From the NCBI GenBank assembly GCA_026315105.1, contig CM048744.1:902329094-902393093 (forward strand): 64,000 nt of DNA, read 5' to 3'. Positions 9,403 through 21,640 of this stretch are shown piece by piece. The DNA comes from Locusta migratoria (lineage: Eukaryota; Arthropoda; Insecta; Orthoptera; Acrididae). Under the pieces are notes generated by a model that was given only the letters and a program-made list of their open reading frames with translations, ran no database searches and had not been told where the DNA came from. A program made the translations under genes and the position numbers. How positions within the stretch are numbered: the stretch's first letter is position 1; each line of letters starts with the position of its first letter.

Positions 9403-10647
9403 TGAATTTGTAATGAAAACTGATACTGACTCAGGTTTGATAATTTTTTCAACGGTGTCAAACCTTCGTTACTTATGTGACGACGGCAACGTACTTTAGC
9501 ACTCTGGATTGTGTTACACAGGAATGTTTAAGCAAAGGAATGTGCTTCGAACCAGAAATTTTGAAGCAGAAATCCACGGAGCTGTTAATTCAGTCTTTTC
9601 CCAGAGGGAAATAGTTGGCTGCAGGTTTCATTTGTCCCGAGCTTGGTTCGTTTTGTCTAGTTTCCCTCTTTTCTGTATCTTATACTAGTAACTATCTAGA
9701 GTTTCGCTGGGAACTCTATGCATTGTTGAGACGTTTCTTCTATGAAAAGATAAGAAATAGTTTTCAGACGTTAGGGTCTACACATAGGTGTCTATAGTGT
9801 GTTATGGAAGGATTATTTAACACTATTTACCACATGTCAAAAATGGATTTATGCGTTTGTTTCTTTGTTAACTGTCCACCACCGCAATGTGGTAACAAAG
9901 TTGAAAACCGCGCCCATTCGACTTATTAAAAATACCATATAATATCGATTTTACATTCCACGTTAGTTACAAGGTGCTAATGAAAGCCATTAGTTGTGCA
10001 TCTGTTTTCAAATACTGATTGTCTGCGTCAGTAAATGTTGTAATACACTGATTAGAATGTATTACGAGAAGTTTGAAAAGCAAGAGCACTAGGTGCACTA
10101 GGTTCCAAAGTACAGTCATTACTTAATATCGATTTGAGTTTAAAATGGTAAAATGGGTATCCCAGATCTGAGTTTGCCTTGGAACACATGGTTTTCCAGT
10201 AGAGCAAAGCTGGAAAGTAAATCATAACCAGCAGGGTTCAGAATGACAACTTAAAGGATAGAATAGTTTTTATCTCAAATTATGGCGTTAATATTATTAT
10301 TGCAAATTGAATATTTTCATCTAGGAGGAATAAGAAGCTAATGCTAGGAGTGTTCTTCGACTGCAAGTCTGGGCTAGCTGTAAACCGCTCAGCTGGGTAG
10401 TAGAAGTCATGAATTCGAAATTAGCTGGGTTCGTGGGTCTTCTTTTTCTTTCTTTGAGTTTTAAACTGCTCATCATATCTAAACGGTGCTATGGGATGAA
10501 TGTGAAGCCATGAACTGTATATTCTCAAAATCGGCGTTTCTGTGGCTTACTGCCGATACAGTGAAAACTGTTTGAAGCCATTAGACACTGTGTGAAACGA
10601 ATGTTTATGTTCTTTCAATCTCTTAATAATTTCTTTTTTCTATGGAT
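9403..10647. other. no recognisable feature
   Basis: About 1.2 kb of unique-looking AT-rich sequence. The small ORF at 9615-9797 has no recognised domain and is probably chance. Confidence 0.5.
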
Positions 10648-11604
10648 CAATGTTGTAACTAGCAGTTCGATGGCTGCAGTCAAGTATAATGTTATAGGTC
10701 CCCTACTCTTCCTCGTGTTTATAAACGATTTAGGAGACAATCTGAGTAGCTCCCTTAGATTGTTCGCGGTTGATGCTGTCGTTTATCTGTTAGTGAAGTC
10801 AACAGAGGATCAAAAGCAACTGCAAAGCTATTTAGACTAAATTTCTGCATGGTGCGAAAATTGGCAATTGACACTAAATAAAGAAAAGTGTGAAGTAATA
10901 CACATGACCACTAAAAGAAATCCGCTGAACTTCAATTACGCGATAAATCAGTCAAACCTTAAGGTTGTACATTCTACCAAATACATAGGAGTTACAATTG
11001 CGAACAACTTAGACTGGAGAGAACACATGGAAAGTATTGTGGGGAAGGCGAACCAAAGGTTACGTTTCATCGGCAGAACGCTTCGAAGATGCACCAGCTC
11101 CACCAAAGAGACTGGCTCCACCAAAGAGACTGGCTACATCACACTTGTGCGTCATCTCCTGGAGTATTGTTGTCCCTTATGGGACCCTCACCAGGTGGGA
11201 CTGACGGAAGACAATGAAAAGGTTCAGAGAAGGGCAGCTCGTTTTGTTTTATCACGTTACGGGAGGGAAAGCGTCACGGAAATGTAGCACGATTTGGGGT
11301 GGAAATCATTAAAAGAAAGACGTTGTCCATTGCAGCATGATCTGTTCGCGAAGTTTCAATCACAGACTTTTACTTCTGAATGTGAAAATATTTTGCTAGC
11401 ACCCACCTACTTAGGGAGACATGACCATCCCAATAAAATAAGAGAAATCAGATCGAAAACGGAACGATTTAGGTGTTCTTTCTTCCCGCGCGCTGTTAGA
11501 GAATGGAACGGTAGAGAAAAGTTATGAAAGTGGTTAATGAACCCTCTGCCAGGCACTTGAATGTGATTTGCAGAGTATCTAAGTGGATGTAGATGTGGAA
11601 ACGG
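10648..11604 (+). pseudogene. CR1/L2-like LINE 3' end, 5'-truncated
   Basis: Reverse-transcriptase C-terminal half in broken frames. The polymerase block IGPLLFLVFINDLGDNL is near 10690-10745, but the (Y/F)ADD position reads FAVDAVVYLL. Then come LTLNKEKCEVIHM, STKYIGVTI, CCPLWDPHQVGLTED and VQRRAARFVLSRYGR (to about 11280), continuing after a stop to an end with FFPRAVREWNGREK (to 11527). The 3' UTR ends GCAGAGTATCTAAGTGGATGTAGATG, the TGTAGA-repeat tail style of this family. A 15-18-bp duplication (GAGACTGGCTCCACCAAA) is present near 11100. In life it would reverse-transcribe its own mRNA at a nicked target; this copy is dead. Confidence 0.85.
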
Positions 11605-11757
11605 TCTGAGAAGTCGCCAGAAACGATCTGTGGTTCGGATTCCACATTAAACTGTAGGTCCCCATTCCCCGGTTGGAAAACAGGAACTGATTACGGACAT
11701 GCAAGGCGCCGGAGTGGAGTCGGATTGGAAGACTACTGAGCCACACGAAATTATCGT
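11605..11757 (+). mobile_element. 3' fragment of another SINE or repeat family
   Basis: The stretch from GAGAAGTCGCCAGAAACGAT to GAGCCACACGAAATTAT matches 51831-51971 at many positions (AGTCGCCAGAAACGA, GTGGTTCGGATTCCAC, CCCCGGTTGGA). The tRNA-like head seen at 51.7 kb is missing here. Confidence 0.7.
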
Positions 11758-11774
11758 GATATGTGACATATATA

Positions 11775-12688
11775 GAGTGATACAAAAAGGTACGGCCAAA
11801 CTTTTAGGAAACATTCCTCACACACAAAGAAAGAAAATATGTTATGTGGACATGTGTCCGAAAACAATTTACATGTTAGAGCTCATTTTATTACTTCTCT
11901 TCAAATCACACTAATCATGGAATGGAAACACACAGCAACAGAACGTACCAGCGTGACTTCAAATACTTTGTTACAGGAAATGTTCAAAATGTCCTCCATT
12001 GGCGAGGATACATGTATCCTCCCTCCGCCGCATGGAATCCCTGATGCGCTGATGCACCCCTAGAGAATGGCGTATTGTATCACAGCCGTCCACAATACGA
12101 GCACGAAGAGTCTCTGCATTTGGTACCGGGGTTGCGTAGACAAGAGCTTTCAAATGCATCCATAAATGAAAGTCAAGAGGGTTGAGGTCAGGACAGCGTG
12201 GAGGCCATGGAATTGGTCCGCCTCTAGCAATCCATCGGTCACCGAAACTGTTGTCCAGAAGCGTACGAACATGTCGACTGAAATGTGCAGAAGCTCCATC
12301 GTGCATCAACCACATGTTGTGTCGTACTTGTAAAGGCACATGTTCTAGCAGCACAGGTAATCCAGTATGAAATAATGATAACGTACTCCAGTGAGCGTAG
12401 GTGGAAGAACATGAGGCTCAATCAAGACAGCAATTCCTGCCCAAACGTTCAAAGAAAATCTGTGTTGATGATTGCACAATTGCGTGCGGATTCTCGATAG
12501 CCCACACATGTTGATTATGAAAATTTACAAATTGATCACGTTGGAGTGAAACCTCATCCGTAAATACAAAAATTAGCTCTAACATGGAAATTAAACGTTT
12601 CCAGACACATGTCCACATAACATATTTTCTTTCATTGTGTGTGAGGAATGTTTCCTGAAAGTTTGGCCGTACCTTTTTTTAACACCTG
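11775..12688 (-). mobile_element. mariner/Tc1-superfamily transposon, deleted
   Basis: The 914-bp element has imperfect terminal inverted repeats longer than 100 bp, sharing AGGTACGGCCAAACTTT and ATATGTTATGTGGACATGTG. It sits in TATA on both sides, as expected for a TA target. Minus-strand frames encode the second half of an insect DDE transposase only. It is shorter than the roughly 340-codon transposases of this group can fit, so it is an internally deleted, non-autonomous derivative. Confidence 0.85.
11971..12618 (-). pseudogene. transposase relic, mariner-like, frameshifted
   Basis: Two overlapping minus-strand frames make up the relic. The upstream one (12618 to 12418) reads DQFVNFHNQHVWAIENPHAI. 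The downstream one (12354 to 11971) carries the catalytic-region block WLMHDGASAHFS with a DDE-type Asp, then GGPIPWPPRCPDLNPLDFHL, which holds the next Asp. The frames are broken between them, and the N-terminal DNA-binding part is absent. The protein would bind the terminal repeats and cut the element out at TA sites; this copy cannot be functional. Confidence 0.8.
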
Positions 12689-12920
12689 TATATATGAAAA
12701 GTCACACAAGGTAAATATTAACTTTCAGATTCCCTCCCCCCCCTCCCCTGCTTCAGAAAAATAATCACGTGTGCAGGCCTGCTGAGAATGTTCATACAGT
12801 GAACATTATCGATTTGCAATATTTTTCAATAAATGTTCTATATGACAAACACCTAGCTGAAATTTATATTATTTTTCTATCAGATTACAGCATACGCTGG
12901 CAACGGTATTGATTTGCGAT

Positions 12921-12923
<3 letters not shown>

Positions 12924-12987
<64 letters not shown>
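12924..12987. repeat. 64-bp poly-T tract
   Basis: Uninterrupted homopolymer. It could be the poly(A) end of a minus-strand retroinsert, but I see no TSD or coding relic next to it. Confidence 0.9.
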
Positions 12988-12989
<2 letters not shown>

Positions 12990-14554
12990 AGTTACTGTTG
13001 CTTTATGTACCTTGTCTCATTTTTTCTTTATATTCCACTGGTGCTGCTCGAGTTTGCTGAAATATTATGGGCTTTTATGACATGATCGGATGGATTTATT
13101 ACGGAAACCCAACGTTTTGTCCCCATCAGCGAAGGGTATTTTCAAGGCAGACCGTGGCTTCTCTGAAAGTCCGTATGAGACCCTGGCTTGCAAAATTCCG
13201 TTTCCGCGTGCTCCATCCCAGAGTTATGACGTGACATGTTTTGAATGTTCGAGCGCTGTGTTGCTTGTTGTTGTCCGCTTTTGCTGTCGACCCACGGTGA
13301 AAGACCGTTTTACGTCTACTTCAGTAAACTGACATTTTTCCTTTAGGAGATAGGAGCTGCAGGCGTAAGTGTTTCAGTTGGAGTTCAAAGAGGAGGGATG
13401 GATACAGGAGAAACTAGGATCGTCTGCACTGTATGCCATTTGACAAAGCACGGTAATAAAATGGTTTTTCTCGGGTATAGTTTAGTTTCTTGCCGCTCCA
13501 CGTTCAGGAAGACCTTCGGGGTTTGATGAAGATCGTTTAAAAATATGAATCTTCAGTAGCATATGTTAGGAAACTCGAAATCTGACGAATGAGATGAACT
13601 GTGATCGTTCCAACATAGTGCTTGCAATGCGGAAGGTACAATTAAATTGGATGTGTGGGTATTGCACGCTTAAGCGTTCAGGGCAATTTGATGGTACTGA
13701 GAGGCTCACTGTGTTGAATTTATTCCATCATTAGACACGCTCCTCCACTGCAGCACAGGGTTTCAACAGAAAACACTGGCTGTAACAACCTCAGACAGTG
13801 CAAAAATGTTATAAAAGTGTAACAAAAACACCTAGAAATGAGTAATTTCTCCGGGGTCTTCAGAATGCAAATGATAAACAAACCAGTTTGTGTTGTGGTA
13901 TACAGATCACATCATTAAAACCTGCCAGGTACATTCCTTGTCACTTAGATGATTTTATGTTCTACAAGGGACAGATGAGTTAAAATATACATGCAATTTT
14001 GTTTTACCTGCTCCAGAAATTGCAGGAGCTTCGGCGGTAACTGTTTTACACATCCTGTTTAAGAATATCGCTGTTTTCGAAGTACACTTTGGTGGTAGTT
14101 CCTCCGTACAGAAGCGTAGTACCACTTGTATTACTCTGTTTGGAGCGCACAAGCATTACGTTCGTGCCTGTTGGGAATTTACTGTTATCCCAGTCGTCCC
14201 TTAAGCCTCCCATTTGTCGGGGGGCTTTTATCCTTTACGGCATTCAACATGAGTTAGGATTCTGAATACAGCTGGTCGTTTACTCTCAAGGGCCATTATG
14301 TAGCCGTCTTCCTCTTTGCGTTCAGTTTAATTTTCTTTTCAAGTATCCATCTGAACTACGCGCATTTGTCATGTAACCGTAAAGCAGTCTCACTGCAGCT
14401 AATAGCAACAAGAAATTTTCACATTTTCTTCAGAATAGAATTGTGTATAGAAGGTAACTACGAAATGTCACATGTATAGAATCCTCAATTTGTACAATGT
14501 ACAGGGTATACTACGGTAGTAGTATAGGCTATAGGCTGAGAATTTCTATCTGCC
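12988..14554. other. no recognisable feature
   Basis: Unique-looking sequence with short ORFs (such as 13090-13332) that have no recognised domain or repeat structure. Confidence 0.5.
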
Positions 14555-14563
14555 TGATGGCGT

Positions 14564-14960
14564 ATAGCCGAGCGGTCTGGAGCGCCAAGTTGCGGAACGC
14601 GTCGCGTCCCGCGTAGGAGGTTCGAATCCTCCCTCGGGCATGGATGTTTGTGTCGTCTTTCGTAAAAGGTAGTTCATAAATAGTTTGTAAGTTTAGGGAC
14701 TGACGAAATGTTCAAATGTTTGTAAAGCTTATGGGACTTAACTACGGGGTCATCAGTCCCTAAACTTACAAACTACTTATGAACTAGCTACAACTAAGGA
14801 CGGCACAAATATCCATGCCCGAGGGGGGATTCGAACCCCCGACCGTAGTGGCCGTGCAGACCGTGACTGGAGCGCCTCAGTCCCCTCGGCCACCGCGGCC
14901 GGCTAGGGACTGACGACCCCGCAGTTAAGTCCCATAAGCTTTACAAACATTTCAACATTT
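14564..14960 (+). mobile_element. SINE with alternative tRNA-like head, interrupted
   Basis: The head (ATAGCCGAGCGGTCTGGAGC ... GGTTCGAATCC) differs from the common family, but the body from CATGGATGTTTGTG onward is the common body. TSD tgatggcgt at 14555-14563 and 14961-14969. An inverted main-family SINE interrupts it between 14707 and 14903. Confidence 0.88.
14707..14903 (-). mobile_element. SINE nested in the 14564-14960 SINE
   Basis: Full-length inverted main-family copy with intact A and B boxes. The TSD tagggactgacga (14694-14706 and 14904-14916) is a 13-bp piece of the outer SINE's own body. Confidence 0.92.
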
Positions 14961-14976
14961 TGATGGCGTGACATAT

Positions 14977-15078
14977 TGGTTCCTGTAGCTCAGATGTCCA
15001 CTGTGTTCAAGTGTCTTAGTGGACAGATCATCTGCCTAGTATTATGAAGAGCCTGGTTCAATCCCCGGCCTGGGTCCA
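14977..15078 (+). repeat. tRNA-like sequence, possible SINE head
   Basis: CCTGTAGCTCAGATG resembles an A box and CTGGTTCAATCCCCGGCC resembles a B box. The spacing (about 70 nt) and the absence of an acceptor stem make a real tRNA gene unlikely. Confidence 0.4.
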
Positions 15079-15629
15079 TATTATGAACGACCTCATTGAA
15101 TTTAACAGTTCCTACAATAAGCAGCTAAAACGTCTGTGACACCCTTCATTGTATTAGCTACATCTGTTTACTGCACTCTATATCATAAGTGTTTCTTTAG
15201 CTCTATATACGGGCGTATGCATCAGCATGGCACAATGCCTGCCTCGTGTCTGTGTTCTCTGCAGTGCTAATGAGATAGCTGACGCAAGTCACGTCGTCTG
15301 CTTCCGGTCCCTCATTACTTGATATTAACAGAAACAACGCGCGACCCACAATCAAGCCCCCAAAACGCCGCGTCGCTAATATCGTTCCCCTTGTTCCTTT
15401 GAGACTGCGTTCTGCTTGCATCTCAACGTATAATATGATTATTATGCTAATTTGTCGAGACGGAAATTTATGGAATGGTCTTGTGTAATTTCGTTTAATA
15501 CACCTGATTTCGGTGAATTAGATGTCTTAAAGATATGCGTTTTAGTTTCGCTTAGAAAAGAAACACGTTTCTACCACTGGTATTTCATTTTCTTTTCTAA
15601 AAAGTCATGAGCCAACAAAAGCTTTCTCA
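15079..15629. other. no recognisable feature
   Basis: No element, repeat or supported ORF seen. Confidence 0.45.
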
Positions 15630-16604
15630 TTGAAAGCACACACTGAAAGGACACAGTTCGTTGTAATTGACGGTAAGTCATCGAGTAAAACAGAAGTGAT
15701 ATCTGGCGTTCCACAGGGAAGCGTTATAGGTCCCGTACTCTTCCTCGTGTTTATAAATGATTTAGGAGACAATCTGAATGGCTCCCTTAGACTGATGATG
15801 CTGTCGTTTATCGGTTAGTGAAGTCAACAGAGGATCAAATGCAACTGAAAAGCGATTTAGACAAAATTTCTACATGGTGCGAAAATTGGCAATTGACACT
15901 AAATAAAGAAAAGTGTGAAGTAATGCACATGACCACTAAAAGAAATCCGCTGAACTTCAATTACGCGATAAATCAGTCAAACCTTAAGGTCGTAAATTCT
16001 ACCAAATACCTAGGAGTTACAATTACGAACAACTTTGACTGGAGAGAACACATAGAAAATATTGTGGGGAAGGCGAATCAAAGGTTACGTTTCATTGGCA
16101 GAACGCTTCGAATATGCACCAGCTCCACCAAAGAGACTGCTTACATCACATAGTGCGTCCTCTCCTGGAGTACTGTTGCCCCTTGTGGGACCCTTACCAG
16201 GTGGGACTGACGAAAGACATTGAGAAGGTTTAGAGAAGGGCAGCTCGTTTTGTTTTATCACGTTACGGGGGGGGGGGGGGAGCGTCACGGAAATGTTGCA
16301 CGATTCGAGGTGGAAATCATTAAAAGAAAGACGTTATTAATTGCAGCATGGTCTGTTTGCGAAGTTTCAATCACCGACTTTTACTTCTGAATGTGAAAAT
16401 ATTTTGCTAGCACCCACCTACTTAGGGAGACATGACCATTCCAATAAAATAAAAGAAATCAGATCGAAAACGGAAAGATTTAGGTGTCCTTTCTCCCCGC
16501 GCGCTATTAGAGAATGGAACGGTAGAGAAAAGTTATGAAAGTGGTTAATAAACCCTCTGCCAGGCACTTAAATGTGTTTTGCAGAGTATCTATGTAGATG
16601 TAGA
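15630..16604 (+). pseudogene. CR1/L2-like LINE 3' end, 5'-truncated
   Basis: Same family as 10648-11604 and clearly similar to it. Reverse-transcriptase block GVPQGSVIGPVLFLVFINDL near 15695-15755, then a frame break at the ADD region. LTLNKEKCEVMHMTTKR and STKYLGVTITNNFDWREH follow at 15890-16040, another break near 16150, and FTSECENILLAPTYLGRHDH to REWNGREK at 16538. A G homopolymer at 16268-16279 shifts the frame. The 3' end is GAGTATCTATGTAGATGTAGAT. It lacks the endonuclease and first RT blocks and is dead. Confidence 0.85.
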
Positions 16605-18104
16605 TTTAGATTGATAATTACTAGTGTTAGTGTCAAAATATGTCAGTAAAGAGCATTTGGATTCTTCTCAACACTTCTTCCTTTCCTTTTCAAATGTTAC
16701 TTCAGTTAATAAAGTATCTCCGCTCCCTATGTTTTCTTCGCCACATAACGGTTATGAAAATATTTTGGTCTATATTTTTTGATATGATAGGAATGTTCAT
16801 GTGATGGGAAAAAGGTAGTAATCATGTCCTATAAAATGGATATCTTGAATTTTCCGAAAAAAATGCCGCAAGCTATTTGCTTTCCATATTTTGATAAGTG
16901 GTAGTATAGCCAGTAAACGAAAAAACAGCCAACAAAAACGGCCTCTGTGCTTTGGTTCATCTGCGCATCTTCACATAGTTCCTATGACATGACTTGTCGA
17001 GGCAGAGTTACTGGCAGTGTTTTATCAACTTCTTCTCATGGGGAAACCCTTCCAATTTACACATAGTTTCACAAGAGACCCTTTCCCTATTATAAAGAAA
17101 AGATGATCATTGTAAAATTTTATTAGTACAAAAAAAATTAATTTTTAATTTTCACTTCTGAGTACAGCATACATGGAAAGTAGTTTCGTATTTTTTCACA
17201 AGGTTTTTTTTTACTAGTCTAGTCTACTATATGAAAATGATAGTGCTTGCTTTAAAAAAATATATTGTTCTGTCCACTGCAGAAGTTATGATAATTTTTT
17301 TGTAAAGTAGCAAGCCATATTATAGTTGAAATGGATTTATTATTACCAGTTTTAGATATTTATTTTAAAGTTCTTGTGTATTGGATGTTTTCGCTCCGAA
17401 TTATGGTTCCTGTTACATCCCTCAATACTAACCCGTCGTCTATAGATGCCCTGTATAAACAAAATTTCATACATTTTGATTTGCAGGCTATGGTACACAC
17501 AACTGCCGGTAATTTTAGTAATGAGCATATTCCTAGAAATTTATTAACATTAAGTTTCTCTATATTTAGGTTAACACTTGTGGATTTCTTGATAGAACTT
17601 TTGCTGGTTAGAAATTTTAGTTACCAAAAATACAGTTGCTCTATATGTATTACATCCTGGAATAGATTATAGAAATTAATGCATTTCAGGCAAACTCGCT
17701 GATGGTGAACGAGGAAAAGGACGATGGCTCTCTACACCGAATCTAGTATTTCATTTGTTATTCCATTTCAACAGTTTTTATTCACAATATTTACTTATAG
17801 AACACTAGTCATAAAACCTTATTTCATACCCAGTGATTTATTTGAGACTTTATTTTACTAAACTGTACAATATTTGAACTACAATTTGGCTGACGCGTGG
17901 TCGGTATCGGCTAAAAATTGTCAGCCTTTACGTCATCCATTCTACAAGACGTTCCACCCAAACACATAAAATGAGGGCAATGCCAGTCTCAAGAGAGAAA
18001 ACGAATATTACGTAGCGTCCGTTGATAGTGGTCTTTCCAATAACTACTGTTGTTCATTGTCACACTGTAGAGCAGTAACGCTTAAAGTCTTACCTATTTT
18101 ATTA
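16605..18104. other. no recognisable feature
   Basis: 1.5 kb of AT-rich sequence. The 113-codon ORF at 17331-17672 has no domain I recognise and is compatible with chance. Confidence 0.5.
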
Positions 18105-18449
18105 GTACAACGCAGGGGTTCTCAGACTTTTTGAGTCGCGGAGCACCTTAAAAAATGAAAGAAAAGGCAGAGAATTAAAGTTTACGTTTTATATGTATAC
18201 TGCATTTGGTAAATTCTCTGATAGTATTATTGACGAAGCAAGGTGATTTCACAATTTAAGCACACAAGACATTAAGATTAATCACTGTAAATTTTTATTT
18301 TATCCACGTTTCCATATTACACAGAACGTAACGCACATACAAAAAGCAGTAACAAAACATCTGAGAAGAAATTTAGTAGAGCAAGTAGCTGCACAGATTT
18401 TACACACACCGATAAATACGTATTTAAAGACATAGTTAAATTTTTCCTT

Positions 18450-19822
18450 GGCTTAGGTGTGTAAGATGTATGAGACAGGTGAAGTACCCTCAGACATTAA
18501 GAAAAATGTTATAATCCCCACTCCAAAGAAAGCAGGTGCAGTCAGGTGTGAAAACTACAGAACCAACAGTTTAATAAGTCATGGTTGCAAAATATTAACA
18601 CGAATTATAGACAGAAGGATGGAAAAACTGGTAGAAGCCGACCTCGGAGATCAGTTTGGGTTCAGGAGAAATGTAGGAACTCGGGAGGCAATACTTTACG
18701 GCTTATCCTAGAAGATAGATTAAGAAAAGGCAAACATACATTTCAAGCTTTTGTAGATTTGGAGAAGGCTTTTGACAATGTTAATTGGAATAAACTCTTT
18801 CAAGTTCTGAAGCAAGCAGGAGTAAAATATAGGGAGCGTAAGGTTATTTACAACTTGTACAAAAACCAGACAGCGGTTGTCAGAGTTGAAGAGCATGAAA
18901 GGGATGCAGTGGTTGGAAAGGAGTAAGACAGGGTTGTAGCCTTTCTCCGACGCTATTTAATTTGTACATCGAGCAGGCGGTGAAGGAAAGCAAGGAAAAA
19001 TTTGGAATAGGGATTAAAGTTCAGGGTGAAGAATTAAAAACATTGCGTTTTGCCGACGACATAGTAATTCTGTCAGATACAGCAAAGGACCTGGAAGAGC
19101 AATTGAACGGAATGGACAGTGTGCTGAATGGTGCATATAAGATGAACATTAGCAAGAGCAAAACAAGGATAATGGAGTGCAGTCTAAGAACTCAGGTGAT
19201 GCTGAAGGAATTAGATTAGGTAACGAAGCAATAAAGGAGGTAGATGAGTTTTGTTACTTGGGCAGTAAACTAACAAATGACGGTCGCAGTACAGAGGATA
19301 TAAAATGCAGAATGGCAATGGGTAGAAAAGCGTTCTTGAAAAAGAGAAATTTGTTAACATAGAATATTGATTTAAGCCTAAGGAAGTCCTTTCTGAAGAC
19401 ATTTGCATGGAGTGTTGCCTTGTATGGGAGTGAAACATGGACAATAAACAGTGTGGACAGGAGGCTTTTGAAATGTGGTGCTACAGAAGAATGCTGAAGA
19501 TTAGGTGGGTCGATCGCATAACTAATGAGGAGGTACTGAACAGAATTGGGGAGAAAAGAAATTCCTGTCATACCTTGACTAAACGAAGCGATAGATTGGT
19601 AGGGCACATTCTTAGACATCAAGGAATTGTGAATTTAGCGCTGGAGGGAAGTGTGTGGGGTAAAAACCGCAGAGGAAGACCAAGAGATGGATACAGTAAG
19701 CAGATTCAGACAGATGTAGGTTGCTGTTCTTATGTGGAAATGAAGAAGCTTGCTCAGGATAGGGTATTGTGGAGAACTGCATCAAACCAGTCTCCCGACT
19801 GAAGACTACAACAACACAACAT
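18450..19822 (+). pseudogene. RTE/BovB-like LINE, 5'-truncated, frameshifted
   Basis: Consecutive frames cover most of the reverse transcriptase: VCKMYETGEVPSDIKKNVII and ENYRTNSLISHG (18457-18711), FVDLEKAFDNVNWNKLF with the first catalytic Asp (18750-18800), GVRQGCSLSPTLFNLYIEQA (about 18920-18975), then LRFADDIVILSDTAKDLEEQ with the FADD active site (19040-19105). The C-terminal region follows with EFCYLGSKLTNDGRSTEDIK, SETWTI, RMLKIRWVDRITNEEVLNRI and GKNRRGRPRDGYSKQIQ, up to NQSPD and a stop near 19800. The 3' end is ACTACAACAACACAACA, a CAA-type tail. At least three frame breaks make it non-functional. It lies inside the hAT element. Confidence 0.88.
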
Positions 19823-20345
19823 AGGAAAAACTCCAAATATGTTAATGAGAAGGATGAGACCTAATTCGCGCAATGAGACTATATCTGGTTGAATATTGGA
19901 CAGTTGCAACCGAATATCTTGCTTTACATTGAGACGGGATCTGTATTTTGCTGCAGTTGAAACATATGTAGGAAACCTCGATTCGCATAAATATGTCGTT
20001 GAGAAAAGATTAGCTTTATATGATAAGATTTTAAACTCATCTTTTAGCGTACACCAAAATTACGAGACTGATAGCTTGGTTTGAAACTTTATTGTTATCT
20101 CGGAATCTGATGTCAAATCAAGCAAGCATTCATACTGCTGCGACGTCAAAGAGGCTGGTTTCTTGATACAGAATACGAATTATAACCCAAACATTTTCTT
20201 TAATGTTTCTTGCAGCCTGTCTGGAAAATATGAGTTCAAGGAATCAAGTAAATTTAACAGGTGAACTTCGAACTCATTTACTATATCCTCAGGAATGTCT
20301 GATTCGAGTACATCTCTGAAGACTTTTGTCATTTAAAACATTCAG
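19823..20345 (-). pseudogene. hAT transposase C-terminal relic
   Basis: Minus-strand translation yields EDIVNEFEVHLLNLLDSLNS YFPDRL around 20330-20210, then LTSQQYECLLDLTSDSEI near 20150-20100, and SNIQPDIVSLREL near 19890-19850. The order and style match the C-terminal half of hAT (ZBED/Charlie-type) transposases. The match comes from broken frames and needs a profile search. The protein would bind the 18113/21986 ends. Stops and the RTE insertion rule out function. Confidence 0.55.
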
Positions 20346-20571
20346 GCTTCCAAAACTTTAGCTCCCTTAAAATCCTTAGCCATTAGCATTAGCACCAAAA
20401 ATAGTCACTACTTTTTCTTGGACGGACAGACATACGCCATTATGTAAAAAAAATCGCACTGACGTGTTTTACGGCCCACTTTAGATTTGTAGTTTTATAC
20501 GTTTTTGCAAACATGTTGGACCAAAATAATAATCTAAATAAAAAAATTAATTAATAAGAGTGTCTGAAACC

Positions 20572-20660
20572 CTTTTAGGAAAAAAATAGGTAGTGACGGG
20601 TTCCGAACACCCACGTGTAGCATCATAGTCCAACGCCTTGCCCACTACGCTACAGTTGTC
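20572..20660 (-). repeat. tRNA-like sequence
   Basis: On the minus strand an A-box-like GTAGCGTAGTGGGCAAGGCG is followed about 35 nt later by GGTGTTCGGAACCCGTC (B-box-like). No acceptor stem could be paired. Probably a degraded SINE head rather than a tRNA gene. Confidence 0.4.
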
Positions 20661-20787
20661 AATCAAAAGATTAGTCATTTAATCTCATACTATTGTTGGC
20701 CGTTCTTAACTGATGCTAATATGGCATTTGTAGACACTAGATTATCATTTATCGTAGGAAGAACGATGTGTTTTTGTTAATTCCTCA

Positions 20788-20990
20788 AATCAAATGTTCA
20801 AATGTTTGTAGCACTTATGGGACTTAACTACGGGGTCATCAGTCCCTAAGCTTAGAAACGACTTACGAACTAGCTAAGACTAAGGACGGCACAAATATCC
20901 ATGCCCGAGGGAGGATTCGAAACCCCGATCGTAGTGGCCGTGCAGACCGTGACTGAAGCGCCTCAGTCCCCTCGGCCACCGCGGCCGGCA
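20788..20990 (-). mobile_element. tRNA-derived SINE (main family)
   Basis: Full-length inverted copy ending GGCCACCGCGGCCGGC. TSD ttaattcctca at 20777-20787 and 20991-21001. Confidence 0.92.
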
Positions 20991-21171
20991 TTAATTCCTC
21001 AGTGCGCCATTGGTTTGAAATGACAACGTGTTAGTTACAATAAGAAAATCATCAAATACGCAACGCAAGATGGATGGCGTATGCCAGAGAGAGTTCTGGG
21101 CGAGGAATGTCACGTGACATCTCCAAACGGCTGGTTTTCGTTAATTCAATGGAGGGAGTCAAATCTCCGTG

Positions 21172-21640
21172 ATTTTTGCAAATATGTCTCAAACGATATG
21201 AGATATGAAAAAATTGTAAGGGAGCTAAGTTGTAGAGAACTTACTCCTCTACCAATTAGGTTATTCATCGTGTCAGATGAACGGTTCGCTTGCAATTACA
21301 ATTATATTACAAACGGCTTTTTTTGGTATTACTGCCGTATTTTTTGTCCGAAAAATTTGAAAAAAGGAGGTTCTGGTCTCTGGCGGCCTACAATAATATC
21401 TGTAAAATTTGGTGCTGATCGGTTGAACGGTTCGTCTTAAAAACAGGGAACACGCTACGGACAGACAGAGAGACGGACAGACAGACATACATCTCAAAAT
21501 CGCCGTAATTTTTGCAAATATATTTGAAACGCTACGAGATATAAAAAAAAAAAAAACCATAAGAGAGCAAAGTCGTAGAGAATTTTTTCCTCTACAATTT
21601 CGGTTGTTCAATTTTCGTGTCAGATGAATAGTTAAGTCGC
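21172..21640. repeat. diverged direct duplication
   Basis: About 120 bp at 21172-21290 (CAAATATGTCTCAAACG ... CGTGTCAGATGAACGG) recurs, diverged, at 21511-21640 (CAAATATATTTGAAACG ... CGTGTCAGATGAATAG). A GACAGACA-rich patch separates them at 21455-21490. Probably part of the hAT interior. Confidence 0.65.

Noticed and set aside
17331..17672. 113-codon ORF
   Set aside because: AT-rich, no domain, no neighbouring signals; expected by chance in 64 kb.
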